Source: Marinobacter salsuginis (lineage in GTDB: Bacteria > Pseudomonadota > Gammaproteobacteria > Pseudomonadales > Oleiphilaceae). Taken from it: a DNA stretch of 64,000 bases. Shown in pieces: positions 53,219 to 64,000 of the stretch. The notes beneath the pieces were generated by a model that did no database searches, was not told the origin of the DNA, and was given only the letters and a program-made list of their open reading frames with translations. Location: the NCBI RefSeq assembly GCF_009617755.1, contig NZ_BGZH01000004.1, positions 1-64,000 on the forward strand. Reading direction: 5' to 3'. The translations under genes were made by a program, and so were the position numbers. Numbering within the stretch: the first letter of the stretch is position 1; each line of letters starts with the position of its first letter.

Positions 53219-53326
53219 GGGCCGTGGAGGGGCCCTTTCCAAAAATGTCGGAGGCCAAGGATGGCCGAGGACAAGCGCACATGGATGTGCTCGTAGCGGT
53301 TTTTGGAAAGGGCCCCATCACGGCCC
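53219..53326 (+). repeat. Two-hairpin ANGGAY palindromic element, copy D
   Basis: Arms 53219-53244 and 53301-53326 pair over 26 bp with one A-A mismatch and one G-U pair (in plus-strand RNA). The core (53236-53309) has the hairpins GGCC-AAGGAT-GGCC and GCAC-ATGGAT-GTGC in plus orientation, opposite to copy C. Outside TTTCCAAAA the arms are unrelated to those of copy C. The neighbours hemE and the PilZ gene are both on the minus strand, so normal read-through would transcribe the complement. Confidence 0.88.
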
Positions 53327-53368
53327 AGCCAACATGATCAGCAGGCTGGAAAAAACGAACTCTAATGC

Positions 53369-54433
53369 TCAGCGATGATACTCGGGGCTAAGTTCCACCA
53401 CGGCCTCGATGAACGCCTTGGCATGCTCCGGATCGACATCCGGCGTAATCCCGTGGCCAAGATTGAAGATATGGCCAGTACCGGAACCAAAGCGCCGGAG
53501 GATATCGGCCACTTCCTGGCGAATCCGCTCAGGTGGCGCATACAGCATTGCCGGATCCATATTGCCCTGAAGGGCCACCCGGTCACCAATGCGGGCCCGG
53601 GCATTGCCGATATCGGTGGTCCAGTCGAGGCCGACGGCATCGGCACCGGAATCGGCAATGGATTCCAACCACTGACCGCCGTTCTTGGTGAACAGAATCA
53701 CCGGCACCCTGCGACCATCGTTCTCGCGAATCAGGCCGTCGACGATCTTCTTCATGTAGCGAAGGGAGAACTCCTCATAGGCCCAGCTGCTCAAAACGCC
53801 ACCCCAGGTATCGAAAATCTGGACAGCCTGGGCTCCAGCCTTGATCTGGCCGTTGAGGTAATCAATAACCGAATCCGCCAGATGGTCCAGCAAGCGGTGC
53901 ATAACCTCCGGCTGGCCGTACATGAGCTTCTTGGCCTCCCGAAAATCCTTGGAGGAGCCACCCTCAATCATGTAAGTCGCCAGGGTCCACGGGCTGCCGG
54001 AGAAACCGATCAGGGGAACGCTGCCGTTCAGGGCTCCGCGAATGGTGGAAACCGCGTTCATCACGTAATCCAGATCCACCTCAGCGTTAATTTTGGGCAG
54101 CGCTGCGACATCCGCCTCGGAGCGGATCGTGTTCCGGAATTTCGGACCTTCGCCGGTTTCGAAGTACAAGCCGAGGCCCAATGCATCGGGAATGGTCAGA
54201 ATATCTGAAAACAGGATGGCCGCATCCAGTGGGAAGCGCTCCAGGGGCTGGAGTGTGACTTCACAGGCCAGCGGCGTGTTCTTGCACAAGCTCAGAAAAT
54301 CCCCCGCCTTGGCCCTGGTCGCACGGTACTCCGGCAGGTATCGCCCGGCCTGACGCATCATCCAGACCGGTGTGCGGTCCACGGGCTGGCGCATCAGGGC
54401 GCGCAGGAAACGATCATTCTTCAGCTCGGTCAT
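53369..54433 (-). CDS. hemE: Uroporphyrinogen decarboxylase
   Basis: The enzyme converts uroporphyrinogen III to coproporphyrinogen III in haem synthesis. The 354 residues match the E. coli enzyme closely, with [16 protein letters not shown] near residue 22, [12 protein letters not shown] and [13 protein letters not shown]. The ATG at 54433 aligns with E. coli; the frame extends only to a TTG two codons upstream. It follows gltD across a terminator. Confidence 0.97.
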   Translation of the reverse strand: MTELKNDRFLRALMRQPVDRTPVWMMRQAGRYLPEYRATRAKAGDFLSLCKNTPLACEVTLQPLERFPLDAAILFSDILTIPDALGLGLYFETGEGPKFRNTIRSEADVAALPKINAEVDLDYVMNAVSTIRGALNGSVPLIGFSGSPWTLATYMIEGGSSKDFREAKKLMYGQPEVMHRLLDHLADSVIDYLNGQIKAGAQAVQIFDTWGGVLSSWAYEEFSLRYMKKIVDGLIRENDGRRVPVILFTKNGGQWLESIADSGADAVGLDWTTDIGNARARIGDRVALQGNMDPAMLYAPPERIRQEVADILRRFGSGTGHIFNLGHGITPDVDPEHAKAFIEAVVELSPEYHR

Positions 54434-54502
54434 AGACAATCCAGCGTGTTCTGTACAAAGGGGAAAATTGGATGGAGGCCATAATACCCGGTTTGCGGGA
54501 AT

Positions 54503-54540
54503 AAAAAAGGGCGGCTTTCCCTTAGGAAACCGCCCTTCTG
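54503..54540 (-). terminator. Terminator after gltBD
   Basis: On the minus strand AAGGGCGG pairs with CCGCCCTT (the stem extends with TTTCC/GGAAA) and is followed by TTTTTTA. It ends the gltB-gltD operon before hemE. Confidence 0.88.
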
Positions 54541-54559
54541 ATCAGGATCAATCCTGCAA

Positions 54560-55996
<1,437 letters not shown>

Positions 55997-56050
55997 TCAA
56001 TTTCGACAAGGGCGGCAGCCAGGCCACTCGCCCCGAACCCTCTCAGCTTC

Positions 56051-59000
56051 TTATTCCGGGCGCGCCCGGGTGCTGGCCAGTAGACTGCGCAGGTTGGCAG
56101 CCTTGGGTTTCACCAGCCAGAAGCGGCCGATGTAGTCGTCGAAATTCTCAAGAATGTGCTCAGCCCACTCACTGCCGGTCTCGGAAATGTGCTCCCGAAT
56201 CACACCACGCAGATGATTGCGGTAGGACTCCATGTCTTCGCTGGAAATGCGTTGGATCTCGACCAACTCGTGGTTGTACTTGTCCACGAAGGTATTGTTG
56301 AGGTCCATGACGTAGGCAAAGCCACCGGTCATACCCGCACCGAAGTTGTGCCCGGTTGATCCGAGTACCGTCACCAGGCCGCCGGTCATGTATTCACAGC
56401 AGTGATCGCCAGCGCCTTCCACAACCGCGTGGGCGCCAGAATTACGAACCGCGAAACGCTCACCTGCAGTACCAGCAGCGAAGAGTTTGCCGCCCGTCGC
56501 GCCGTAGAGGCAGGTGTTACCGACGATGGACGTCTCCTGGGTCTTGAAGGCGCTACCGCGGGGCGGCTTCACGACCAACTTGCCACCGGTCATACCTTTA
56601 CCCACGTAGTCGTTGGCATCCCCTTCAAGGATCAGGTTGAGACCGCCCACGTTCCAGACACCAAAACTCTGGCCCGCGGTACCGGTTAAATCCAGGGTAA
56701 TGGGCGCATCGACCATGCCCTGATTGCCATGCAGCTGAGCGATTTCGCCAGACAAACGGGCACCGATGGAGCGGTCACAGTTGGTGACCCGGTAGGACCA
56801 GGCGCCACCACTCTTTTCCTTGATGGCTGCAGCGGTATCCTGAACCATCTGTTCCGCCAGCTTGCCCTCGTCGAACGGATGGTTCCGCTCCACCTGGCAG
56901 GTCTGAGGCTTGTCCGCCGGAATATGGTCATTAGACAACAGGCGACTGAGATCCAGCTTCTTCTGGCGCTCGGTATCGCCCGGCAGGCGCTCCAGAAGGT
57001 CAACGCGACCAACCAGTTCTTCCAGGCTGCGCACGCCCAGCTTCGCCATCCACTCACGGGTTTCTTCAGCCACGAAACGGAAGAAGTTCATGGCCATTTC
57101 CACCGTGCCTTTGAAGTGCTCTTCACGGAGGTGATCATTCTGGGTAGCCACACCGGTCGCGCAGTTATTCAGGTGGCAGATTCGGAGGTATTTACAGCCC
57201 AGAGCCACCATCGGCGTGGTACCGAAACCGAAACTCTCCGCACCCAGGATCGCACCTTTCACCACATCCAGACCGGTCTTGATACCGCCATCGGTCTGCA
57301 GGCGAATCTTGCCACGCAGATCGTTGGCCCGCAGGGCCTGTTGGGTTTCAGTCAAACCGAGCTCCCAGGGAGAGCCCGCGTAGCGGATGGACGTCAGCGG
57401 GCTTGCCGCCGTGCCGCCATCGTAACCGGAGACGGTGATCAGGTCGGCGTAGGCCTTGGCAACACCAGCTGCGATAGTACCCACACCCGGCTCGGAAACC
57501 AGCTTCACTGACACCAGGGCCTGGGGATTGACCTGTTTGAGATCAAAAATCAGCTGGGCCAGATCCTCGATAGAGTAGATATCGTGATGCGGCGGCGGCG
57601 AAATCAAGGTCACGCCGGGCACGGAATAACGCAAACGTGCAATCAGATCATTGACCTTGCCACCGGGCAGCTGGCCACCCTCACCAGGCTTCGCGCCCTG
57701 AGCCACCTTGATCTGCATGACATCAGCGCTACGCAGATACTCAGCCGTCACGCCAAAACGTCCGGAAGCCACCTGCTTGATCTTTGACCGCTTCTCGGTG
57801 CCATAGCGGGCAGGATCTTCACCGCCCTCGCCAGAGTTTGAGCGACCACCCAGTGTATTCATGGCGACCGCCAGGGCCTCGTGGGCCTCTGGTGACAGCG
57901 CACCCAGGGACATGGCCGCGGAATCGAAGCGCGGGAAAATATTCTCGACCGGCTCAACTTCCGAGAGATCAATCGGTTTGAGGTCCTTGCGGAAGCCAAG
58001 GAGATCACGCAGGGTTGCCACCGGCCGTTCATTGACCAGACCGGCGTATTCCTTGTAGTGGCCGTAGTCGCCACTGGTTACTGCTTCTTGCAGCTTTCCG
58101 ACGACATCCGGGTTGAAAGCGTGGTACTCCTGGCCGTGGACATACTTCAGCAAGCCACCCTGGACAATCGGCTTGCGCGGCTTCCAGGCCACAGAAGCAA
58201 GTTGCTCCTGATCCTGCTGGAAGTCGTAGAAGCCAGCCCCCTGGATACGGCTGGGCACACCTTTGAAACACAGGTCAACGACGTCGTCAGCCAGCCCGAT
58301 CGCCTCGAACAGCTGGGCGCCCCGGTAGGAGGTGATGGTCGAGATCCCCATTTTGGAGAGGATCTTCAGCAGCCCCTTGTTGATGCCCTTCCGGTAGTTG
58401 TTCTTGGCGTCAATCGGATCCATCAGCAATTCGCCGGTGCGGATCAGATCGTTCAGGACCTGGTAAGCGAGGTACGGGTACACCGCTGTCGCACCAAAAC
58501 CGAAAAGCACCGCAAAATGGTGGGGATCACGAGCCCAACCGGTTTCAACAATGATGTTGGAATCGCAGCGCAGCCCTTTCTGGACCAAGTGATGGTGAAC
58601 GGCACCGGTTGCCATCAGGGCGTTGACCGGCAGCTCTCCTTCCTTCAAATCCTTGTCTGTGAGGATCAGAAGCACCTTACCGTTCCGGACAGCCTGCTCC
58701 GCTTCCTCGCAAACCTGGTGAATCGCCTGCTCCAGACCCTGCTCCGGGCGGTAGCTCATGGAGATCCGCGCCACCTCGAACCCGGGACGCTCGTTGTTGG
58801 CGATCTTCAGGAACTTGGCCGGAGAGAGTACCGGCGTGGTCAGGATGATTCGATCCGCGTGATCGGCGGTTTCCTCGAACACGTTACGCTCGGCACCCAG
58901 ACAGGTCTCCAGAGACATAACGATCGCCTCACGCAGGGGGTCTATCGCCGGGTTGGTCACCTGGGCGAACTTCTGTCGGAAATAATCCGCTACGTGGCGC

Positions 59001-60499
59001 ACTTTGCTGGAGAGCACGGCCATCGGGGTATCGTCACCCATGGACCCAACCGCTTCCTGGCCGTTCTCTGCCAGCGGACGCAACACCTGGTCACGCTCTT
59101 CGAAGGAGACCATGAACATTTTTTGATGCACCAGAAGCTCGTCGGAGTCCATCAGCCTGAAGTCAGGTGTGTCCTGATTCAGGGTGGTTTCCACGCGCAA
59201 TGCGTTCTCGCGCAGCCAGCGCTTGTAGGGCTGCGCGGTCTTCAGGCGCTGGTCAATGTCTTTGGTATGCAGGACTTCACCGGATTCGGTGTCGATAGCC
59301 AGCATCTGCCCCGGCCCGACACGGCCTTTGGCAACCACGTCGTCGGGCTGGTACCCGTAGGTACCGATCTCTGAAGCCAGCGTGATGAAGTCATCTTTGG
59401 TAATAACCCACCGGGCGGGACGCAGCCCGTTTCGGTCGAGCATACAGACCGCATAACGACCGTCCGACATCACCAGACCTGCGGGACCATCCCAGGGCTC
59501 CATGTGCATGGAGTTGTACTCATAGAACGCCCGCAACTCGGAGTCCATGCTGTCGACATTCTGCCAGGCCGGCGGAATCATCATGCGAACGGCACGGAAA
59601 AGGTCTACACCACCGGCAAGCAGGACTTCCAGCATGTTGTCCATGCTTGAGGAGTCGGAACCAGTGAGATTGACCAGTGGCTGAAGGGTCTGCAGATCGG
59701 GCAGTTCCGGGGAGCTGAATTTGGCGGCCCGGGCGATGGCCCAGTTGCGGTTGCCGTCGATGGTGTTGATCTCACCATTATGAGCCAGATACCGGAACGG
59801 CTGTGCCAGCGGCCACCGGGGCATGGTGTTAGTGGAGAACCGCTGGTGGAATACACAGATAGCAGTCTCAAGATCCGGATCACCGAGATCCTTGTAGAAG
59901 TTGGCCAGGTCCGCCGGCATCATGAGGCCCTTATAGGCCAGAGTGCGGTGAGACAGGCTACAGATATAGAATTCCGGATCTTCGGCCATGTCGCTTTCAG
60001 CATGCCGGCGACCCACGAACAGACTGATCGCAAAGTCACGCTCTTCCTTGCCGGCTGGCACCACGAAAACCTGCTCAATACGGGGCAGGCAATCCAGCGC
60101 CATCGGGCCCAGGCAGCTGTCATCCACCGGCACTTCACGCCAGCCAAGGATTTCCAGACCCTGTTCGGTCAGCCGATTTTCAATTGCTGTACGACCGGCG
60201 GCAGCCTTGTTCTCGTCGGGGTTAAGGAACACCTGGCCCACGGCAAAGAGGTCGCCTGGCTCCTTGCCAAACGCCGCCTTGGCAGCTTTCTTCAGAAAGC
60301 CATCCGGGCTCTGGATCAGCAGGCCACAACCATCGCCGGTCTTTCCGTCTGCAGCGATACCACCTCGGTGGGTCATGCAGGTCAGAGACTCGATGGCAGT
60401 TTGCAACAACTTATGACTGGCCTCGCCCTTCATGTGGGCAATCAGACCGAATCCACAGTTGTCCCTGAATTCATCGGGATGATACAAACCTGTCATCAT
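56051..60499 (-). CDS. gltB: Glutamate synthase large subunit
   Basis: GltB hydrolyses glutamine and transfers ammonia to 2-oxoglutarate, the GOGAT half of ammonia assimilation. A short propeptide of about 14 residues precedes the N-terminal nucleophile Cys in [12 protein letters not shown]. The central and FMN-binding domains follow, with the 3Fe-4S cysteines in [17 protein letters not shown] near residue 1100, and a C-terminal GXGXG beta-helix (about 1230-1450). The 1482-residue length is standard. Promoter at 60594-60622. Confidence 0.97.
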   Translation of the reverse strand: MMTGLYHPDEFRDNCGFGLIAHMKGEASHKLLQTAIESLTCMTHRGGIAADGKTGDGCGLLIQSPDGFLKKAAKAAFGKEPGDLFAVGQVFLNPDENKAAAGRTAIENRLTEQGLEILGWREVPVDDSCLGPMALDCLPRIEQVFVVPAGKEERDFAISLFVGRRHAESDMAEDPEFYICSLSHRTLAYKGLMMPADLANFYKDLGDPDLETAICVFHQRFSTNTMPRWPLAQPFRYLAHNGEINTIDGNRNWAIARAAKFSSPELPDLQTLQPLVNLTGSDSSSMDNMLEVLLAGGVDLFRAVRMMIPPAWQNVDSMDSELRAFYEYNSMHMEPWDGPAGLVMSDGRYAVCMLDRNGLRPARWVITKDDFITLASEIGTYGYQPDDVVAKGRVGPGQMLAIDTESGEVLHTKDIDQRLKTAQPYKRWLRENALRVETTLNQDTPDFRLMDSDELLVHQKMFMVSFEERDQVLRPLAENGQEAVGSMGDDTPMAVLSSKVRHVADYFRQKFAQVTNPAIDPLREAIVMSLETCLGAERNVFEETADHADRIILTTPVLSPAKFLKIANNERPGFEVARISMSYRPEQGLEQAIHQVCEEAEQAVRNGKVLLILTDKDLKEGELPVNALMATGAVHHHLVQKGLRCDSNIIVETGWARDPHHFAVLFGFGATAVYPYLAYQVLNDLIRTGELLMDPIDAKNNYRKGINKGLLKILSKMGISTITSYRGAQLFEAIGLADDVVDLCFKGVPSRIQGAGFYDFQQDQEQLASVAWKPRKPIVQGGLLKYVHGQEYHAFNPDVVGKLQEAVTSGDYGHYKEYAGLVNERPVATLRDLLGFRKDLKPIDLSEVEPVENIFPRFDSAAMSLGALSPEAHEALAVAMNTLGGRSNSGEGGEDPARYGTEKRSKIKQVASGRFGVTAEYLRSADVMQIKVAQGAKPGEGGQLPGGKVNDLIARLRYSVPGVTLISPPPHHDIYSIEDLAQLIFDLKQVNPQALVSVKLVSEPGVGTIAAGVAKAYADLITVSGYDGGTAASPLTSIRYAGSPWELGLTETQQALRANDLRGKIRLQTDGGIKTGLDVVKGAILGAESFGFGTTPMVALGCKYLRICHLNNCATGVATQNDHLREEHFKGTVEMAMNFFRFVAEETREWMAKLGVRSLEELVGRVDLLERLPGDTERQKKLDLSRLLSNDHIPADKPQTCQVERNHPFDEGKLAEQMVQDTAAAIKEKSGGAWSYRVTNCDRSIGARLSGEIAQLHGNQGMVDAPITLDLTGTAGQSFGVWNVGGLNLILEGDANDYVGKGMTGGKLVVKPPRGSAFKTQETSIVGNTCLYGATGGKLFAAGTAGERFAVRNSGAHAVVEGAGDHCCEYMTGGLVTVLGSTGHNFGAGMTGGFAYVMDLNNTFVDKYNHELVEIQRISSEDMESYRNHLRGVIREHISETGSEWAEHILENFDDYIGRFWLVKPKAANLRSLLASTRARPE

Positions 60500-60593
60500 A
60501 AGCGTTCTCTCACGTAGAAATGCTTTTCAATCAAAGAGTTAATTGGCGCACAGCCATACAACCACCCTTTGACACTGAAAATGGGGGCTGGCT

Positions 60594-60622
60594 ATTTTAC
60601 ACACGTAGAAATACGTACTCAA
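60594..60622 (-). promoter_or_regulatory. Promoter of gltBD
   Basis: On the minus strand TTGAGT (60617-60622), a 17 bp spacer and TAAAAT (60594-60599). The spacer contains a small palindrome ACGTAGAAATACGT (60603-60616) that could be an operator. The 212-bp gap to damX holds nothing else recognisable. Confidence 0.65.
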
Positions 60623-60711
60623 ATCGGCGTGAAGTTATTGTGGGAAGCCGAAACCGGAATTACCAATCGACAAGGTTACGGAACAACAAGTTAGCGCCGA
60701 AAAGAGCGGCG

Positions 60712-62196
<1,485 letters not shown>

Positions 62197-62251
62197 GGGT
62201 CTTCCTTGGTCGCTGGTCCGTTACCAAATTATTGAAGCCTTCGGGCCGACA

Positions 62252-63346
62252 TCATGTTGAGCGGCAAAAACGGGCAAACGTGAGTGCCAGGTTTTCAGGC
62301 TTTGCCTGGGATGTGACGACTGCATCGCCAATCGAACGAAGCAAGACGAGCCTGAGCAGGCCATCCACGTTTTTCTTATCGACAGCCATCAAGCTCATAA
62401 AGTCGTCTGCGGTCATTCCGACCGGAGGTTTATCCGGCAATCCGGCCCGCAGGATCAGTCGGTTAATCCGGACGCAATCCTCACGGCTGATCATACCTTC
62501 AAGCGCAGACAGTTCGGCGGCCATGAGCATGCCAGTGCCTACCGCCTCTCCGTGGAGCCAGTTGCCGTAACCGGCAAAGGTTTCGATCGCATGTCCGAAG
62601 GTGTGACCGAGGTTCAGTATCGCCCTCAAACCTCCCTCGCGCTCGTCCAGAGCTACAACCTCAGCCTTGCAAGCACAGGAGCGGAAGATAGCTTCTGCCA
62701 GTGCCTCCGGATCAAGGCTGACAAGAGAATCCATGTGATCTTCAAGCCAGGCAAGAAAGCCCTCGTCACGAATCAGCCCATATTTGATTACTTCTGCGAG
62801 GCCCGCTGACACTTCCCGGGGAGGCAAAGTCTGAAGGCTTGCGGTGTCTATCAATACGGCCTGCGGCTGATGAAAAGCACCAATCATGTTCTTGCCAAGG
62901 GGATGGTTGATACCGGTTTTACCACCAACAGAAGAATCTACCTGGGAAAGCAGGGTAGTTGGAATCTGGATGAATGGAACACCACGCTGATAGCAGGCTG
63001 CGGCGAAACCGGCCATATCACCAACAACTCCTCCACCAAGCGCAACCAGAGTGGTTTTCCGGGTGTGCCGTTGCTCAAGGAGACCATCGAAGATCATATT
63101 GAGGGTCTGCCAGTCCTTGAACTTCTCGCCATCGGAAAGCACGACGGTATCGACCCGCTTCCCGGGAAAACAGGCTTTCGCCCGATCAAGATAGAGCGGT
63201 GCAACCGTCTCGTTGGTGACAATCATGACCTGTGCACCGGAGACGTGGGATGACAGATCCTGAGTACCGAGAAGGTCCTGGCCGATAAAAATGGGATAGC
63301 TGCGCTCGCCGAGCTCCACCGAGAGTTCGCGATACCGATTAGACAT
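62252..63346 (-). CDS. aroB: 3-dehydroquinate synthase
   Basis: This NAD+/metal enzyme makes dehydroquinate, the second step of the shikimate pathway. The 364 residues contain the NAD-binding [32 protein letters not shown] and the metal region [12 protein letters not shown]. Its start overlaps the aroK stop by 8 bp. Confidence 0.97.
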   Translation of the reverse strand: MSNRYRELSVELGERSYPIFIGQDLLGTQDLSSHVSGAQVMIVTNETVAPLYLDRAKACFPGKRVDTVVLSDGEKFKDWQTLNMIFDGLLEQRHTRKTTLVALGGGVVGDMAGFAAACYQRGVPFIQIPTTLLSQVDSSVGGKTGINHPLGKNMIGAFHQPQAVLIDTASLQTLPPREVSAGLAEVIKYGLIRDEGFLAWLEDHMDSLVSLDPEALAEAIFRSCACKAEVVALDEREGGLRAILNLGHTFGHAIETFAGYGNWLHGEAVGTGMLMAAELSALEGMISREDCVRINRLILRAGLPDKPPVGMTADDFMSLMAVDKKNVDGLLRLVLLRSIGDAVVTSQAKPENLALTFARFCRST

Positions 63347-63905
63347 GATTGCGACCTTCCTTCCTGACCTGCCTTTTATGACGGGGTGTTTTCGGGTTCA
63401 GCCGGTTAACCAGCTGGCGAACGACCAGCCTAGGGCTCTTCTTGTCGGTGAACATGATGATGTCTGCCAGACTGGAATACAGGGGATCCCGGATCGAGAA
63501 CAGGTTCCGCAGAACCGCCTCCGGGTTATCGTTCTGGAGCAAAGGGCGATTTCGGTCCTTGCGTGTTCGCTCCACCTGCTGCTCTATCGAGGTCTTCAGA
63601 TAGATCACCGTCGCATCCCTTTTAAGGATAGGATGGTTTTCCTCTCGCATGACCGCGCCGCCGCCCGTGGCCAGCACGGTATGATCCTCGTGGGATAACT
63701 CGTCCAGCATGGCCGTCTCCCGCAAACGGAAGCCATCTTCCCCCTCAACGTCGAAAATCCACGGGATATTGGCCCCGCATCGCTCTTCGATGATGCGATC
63801 AGAATCAAGAAAACGATAGCCGAGCTCTTTAGCGAGCATCCGGCCAATCGTGCTTTTCCCTGCTCCCATTGGGCCAACCAGGACAACGCGTTTCGGCAAA
63901 GACAT
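63339..63905 (-). CDS. aroK: Shikimate kinase I
   Basis: The enzyme phosphorylates shikimate. Walker A is GPMGAGKST at about residues 11-19, with LDSDRIIEE (shikimate contact) and [10 protein letters not shown] following. The 188 residues include a basic C-terminal tail of about 18 residues ([15 protein letters not shown]) that overlaps the aroB start. First gene of aroK-aroB-damX. A TATTCT (about 63937) with a poor -35 could be its promoter. Nothing could be assigned in 63950-64000. Confidence 0.96.
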   Translation of the reverse strand: MSLPKRVVLVGPMGAGKSTIGRMLAKELGYRFLDSDRIIEERCGANIPWIFDVEGEDGFRLRETAMLDELSHEDHTVLATGGGAVMREENHPILKRDATVIYLKTSIEQQVERTRKDRNRPLLQNDNPEAVLRNLFSIRDPLYSSLADIIMFTDKKSPRLVVRQLVNRLNPKTPRHKRQVRKEGRNHV

Positions 63906-64000
63906 AACTTCCGCTCAGTTTTGTTCAGGCGGGTGAGAATATCACAGGCCCCGGGATTGCATAAGTTCAGGACCGCCCCGAGTCTGTTTCAGGCACAAAA

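Noticed and set aside
63906..64000. C-terminal end of pilQ upstream of aroK
   Set aside because: Gene order in Pseudomonas predicts pilQ here, but the minus-strand frames entering from the right edge are short and show no secretin sequence.

Overview
The window looks like a chromosomal core region of a marine gammaproteobacterium, most likely Marinobacter or a close relative. The evidence is protein similarity recognised by eye, Pseudomonas-like gene order (ilvIHC-pssA, clpB-pgeF-rluD/bamD, pilSR plus a fimU-to-pilE cluster beside ispH-fkpB-lspA-ileS-ribF-murJ/rpsT, proB-obgE-rpmA-rplU/ispB, nrdR-ribD-ribBA-ribH-nusB-thiL-pgpA, hemE, aroK-aroB-damX-gltB-gltD) and a wax ester synthase/DGAT gene. 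No prophage, insertion sequence, CRISPR array or tRNA was seen.

Layout. Bases 1-400 hold the leader and two tandem strong promoters of an rRNA operon that runs off the left edge on the minus strand. Next come msrPQ (repair of oxidised periplasmic methionine), pssA, the branched-chain amino acid operon ilvI-ilvH-ilvC, a small DUF4124 protein, and clpB behind a heat-shock-type promoter. Bases 10.2-14.7 kb carry pgeF-rluD, bamD and nadE. Bases 14.7-25 kb are a type IV pilus block: pilS-pilR-fimT on the plus strand meet fimU-pilV-pilW-pilX-pilY1-pilE tail to tail. Bases 25-37.6 kb are housekeeping: ispH, fkpB, lspA, ileS, ribF, murJ, rpsT, proB, obgE, rpmA, rplU, ispB.

Bases 37.6-42.5 kb are more accessory: a glutathionyl-hydroquinone reductase with a divergent LysR regulator, a wax ester synthase/DGAT, a DUF2057 lipoprotein and a small DUF6316-like protein. 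Bases 42.5-49.1 kb are riboflavin/thiamine/lipid genes, nrdR and glyA; no riboflavin synthase gene lies in the cluster. Bases 49.5-52.5 kb are ettA-radA. A PilZ gene follows, then hemE, gltBD, damX with a long Glu-Pro repeat, aroB and aroK.

The most unusual signal is not a gene. Four intergenic elements (about 10084-10191, 49316-49419, 52538-52642, 53219-53326) share one architecture. Long self-complementary arms, mostly unrelated in sequence between copies, enclose two hairpins. Each hairpin presents a hexaloop of form ANGGAY, and the loops are 17-18 nt apart. ANGGA in a hairpin loop is the known recognition element of CsrA/RsmA proteins, so transcripts carrying these elements would be expected to bind CsrA. 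Two copies have an identical core but unrelated arms, and flank the PilZ gene in inverted orientation.
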